Shown one piece after another: positions 5,881 to 7,775 of a stretch of DNA of 7,775 nucleotides (its first letter is position 1; each line of letters begins with the position of its first letter). A model generated the notes under the pieces. That model was given only the letters and a program-made list of their open reading frames with translations, did not search any database and was not told the DNA's origin. Source of the stretch: an uncultured Lachnospiraceae bacterium. Its GTDB lineage: Bacteria; Bacillota_A; Clostridia; Lachnospirales; Lachnospiraceae. The stretch spans positions 1 to 7,775 of the forward strand of contig CAJUOF010000314.1 of the NCBI GenBank assembly GCA_910587905.1, in the 5' to 3' direction. The position numbers and the translations under genes were made by a program.

Positions 5881-6643
5881 ATGGCATACTTGGATGTAAA
5901 GAATATTACAAAGCGCTTCGGCGGCATCGTTGCCGTGGATAACGTAAGCTTTCACGTGGAGCAGGGGGAGATCGTCAGCATCATCGGCCCCAACGGCGCC
6001 GGGAAGACGACTATTTTCAACATGCTGACCGGTGTCTATAAGATCGACGAGGGCGAGATCGTGTTTGACGGGAAGCCGATCCACAATCAGAAGCCCCAGA
6101 GGATCGTGGAGGCAGGAATCTCCAGAACCTTCCAGAACATTCGCCTTTTTGACGACATGCGGGTGGTGGAAAACGTATTGGTGGGAACTCATATCCGCAC
6201 CGGCTACAGTCTCTTTGACAGCACCTTCCGCACGCCGAAGTACAGGAAGATCGAGGATGAGAAGACCGTGAAGGCCATCCGGATCTTAAAGTCCATCGGC
6301 CTGGACGACCGCAGGGACGACTATGCCAGCAACCTTCCCTACGGCGATCAGAGAAAGCTGGAGATCGCCAGGGCCATCGCCACGGACGCGAAGCTGATCC
6401 TTCTCGACGAGCCGGCGGCCGGCATGAACCCTCAGGAGTCGGCGGAGCTTCTGGAATTTATCCGGGGACTTAAAGGACAGGGGTACACGGTTATCCTGAT
6501 CGAGCATGACATGAGCGTGGTTATGAATATTTCTGACCGGATCTACGTGATTGACCACGGGAAGCCCATTGCGGAGGGGCTGCCGGAAGAGATTGCCAAC
6601 AATCCGAGAGTCATCGAGGCTTATCTGGGAGGTGTAAAGAAGA

Positions 6644-6657
<14 letters not shown>
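5881..6657 (+). CDS. livG: Branched-chain amino acid-type ABC transporter ATPase LivG
   Basis: A 258-residue cytoplasmic ABC ATPase, typical LivG length. Walker A GPNGAGKTT is at 36-44, the Q-loop glutamine at 85 (TFQNIRLF), the signature in its LivG form LPYGDQRKLEIARA at 152-165, Walker B LILLDEP at 172-178, and the switch histidine at 209 (LIEHDM). The insert after VENVLVGTH (97-104) and the C-terminal EAYLGG are typical of this subfamily. It should pair with LivF to power LivHM. GGAGGG (5868-5873) within the end of livM gives a 7-nt spacing to the ATG. The last 14 nt overlap livF. Confidence 0.96.
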
Positions 6658-7348
<691 letters not shown>

Positions 7349-7370
7349 CGGGACTTTTGAAAGATTAAAC

Positions 7371-7427
7371 TCAAAAAGAGTATCGAGGCACAGTCGGAAA
7401 ACAGATATGCTTTGATGCTCTTTTTGA
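7371..7427. terminator. Long-loop inverted repeat after livF, possible operon terminator
   Basis: Bases 7371-7384 pair with 7414-7427 over 14 bp with one U-G wobble, leaving a 29-nt loop. The arms are AT-rich (CAAAAAGAG and CTCTTTTTG) and there is no clean U tract outside the stem. It is the only terminator-like structure between livF and the next promoter, but it is not a textbook intrinsic terminator. Confidence 0.4.
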
Positions 7428-7452
7428 TTGTGAACGATTTCAAACACTGCTC

Positions 7453-7481
7453 TTTTGTCTTGGACCGGTTTGTGTTATACT
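7453..7481 (+). promoter_or_regulatory. Extended -10 promoter for the terminal glycosyltransferase gene
   Basis: TATACT (-10, 7476-7481) is preceded by TGT, forming an extended -10. The -35 is weak (TTTTGT at 7453-7458 with a 17-nt spacer), which extended -10 promoters tolerate. Predicted start is near 7488, about 54 nt before the ATG at 7542. Confidence 0.6.
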
Positions 7482-7541
7482 TTTACCTGTGGAGGACTCA
7501 CTTCACGTTTGATTTCATTGATTAAGAAGGAGTAGATATCT

Positions 7542-7775
7542 ATGAAAGCGTTGATTCTTTCCTGCAATACCGGGCAGGGACATAATGCCGCCGGAAAGGC
7601 TCTCAAAGAAGAATTTTTGAGACGGGGGGCGGAATGCAAAATGTTGGACGCCCTTCGGTTTGCGAGGCCGAAGACGTCGAAGCGGGCTTCCGGCGTATAT
7701 ATAAAGACGGCAACCAATTTCCCTGATGTGTTTGGGGCTTTTTACAGATCGGAAGAGCACACGTCTGAACTCCAG
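7542..7775 (+). CDS. MGDG-synthase-type glycosyltransferase, N-terminal fragment ending in adapter sequence
   Basis: The ATG at 7542 has AAGGAG (7527-7532) 9 nt upstream. The frame is open to the last base with no stop codon; 68 genuine codons are visible (7542-7745). The N-terminus MKALILSCNTGQGHNAAGKA, with its GQGH motif at residues 11-14, is typical of the MGDG_synth domain found in processive diacylglycerol glycosyltransferases such as UgtP and plant MGD1. The end of the real sequence, FPDVFGAFY, also fits that domain. Such enzymes move sugar from a UDP-sugar to diacylglycerol at the membrane, making glycolipids. Residues 69-78 (RSEEHTSELQ) are encoded by sequencing adapter and are not part of the protein. 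The specific substrate cannot be told from the fragment. Confidence 0.8.
   Translation, partial: MKALILSCNTGQGHNAAGKALKEEFLRRGAECKMLDALRFARPKTSKRASGVYIKTATNFPDVFGAFYRSEEHTSELQ
7746..7775. other. Illumina TruSeq adapter contamination at the sequence end
   Basis: These 30 terminal bases begin AGATCGGAAGAGC and continue in perfect agreement with the first 30 bases of the TruSeq read-1 3' adapter as I remember it. The match runs to the last base. The sequence is synthetic and should be trimmed; biological sequence ends at about 7745. Confidence 0.97.

Noticed and set aside
7475..7760. Minus-strand frames of 80-81 codons over the last 300 bases
   Set aside because: They are shadows of the glycosyltransferase start and its promoter; one even begins inside the adapter sequence.

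Overview
The window looks like chromosomal DNA from a gut-type Firmicute, most likely the class Clostridia and probably a Lachnospiraceae relative. This is inferred from gene content: a DUF4364 winged-helix protein, a TelA-type protein, a clostridial-style uridine phosphorylase and an MGDG-synthase-type glycosyltransferase. Strong AGGAGG-like ribosome binding sites and SigA-type promoters also fit. No taxonomic marker gene is present, so the assignment is not firm.

Layout: (1) 1-684, the 3' part of a telA-like gene on the + strand, cut by the window edge. (2) 690-1208, a DUF4364 protein on the - strand, converging on telA with 5 bp between the stop codons. (3) 1331-2089, uridine phosphorylase on the + strand, divergent from DUF4364 and ending in a strong two-way terminator. 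(4) 2123-2332, a 69-residue two-helix membrane protein on the - strand that uses the same terminator from the other side. (5) 2602-7348, a complete five-gene LIV-I-type ABC importer operon, livJ-livH-livM-livG-livF. It has its own extended -10 promoter, a 5' leader with two stem-loops, and a further stem-loop between livJ and livH. (6) 7542 to the end, the first 68 codons of a diacylglycerol-glycosyltransferase-like gene on the + strand.

The liv genes form one functional unit. LivJ is a lipid-anchored binding protein outside the cell, LivH and LivM form the membrane channel, and LivG and LivF are the paired ATPases. Spacing is tight downstream of livH: livH-livM 4 nt, livM-livG 3 nt, and livG-livF overlap by 14 nt. 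The 158-nt livJ-livH gap carries a hairpin that probably keeps binding-protein mRNA in excess. Branched-chain amino acids are the default substrate by family, but the lobe-2 ligand region of LivJ departs from the usual pattern, so this is less certain than the transporter class.

The last 30 bases (7746-7775) are not biological. They match the start of the Illumina TruSeq read-1 adapter, and in frame they add the known artefact peptide RSEEHTSELQ to the final ORF. The true contig ends at about 7745. I found no mobile element, CRISPR array, RNA gene or new multi-gene system. Apart from the adapter and a few regulatory structures, this is an ordinary housekeeping and transport region.
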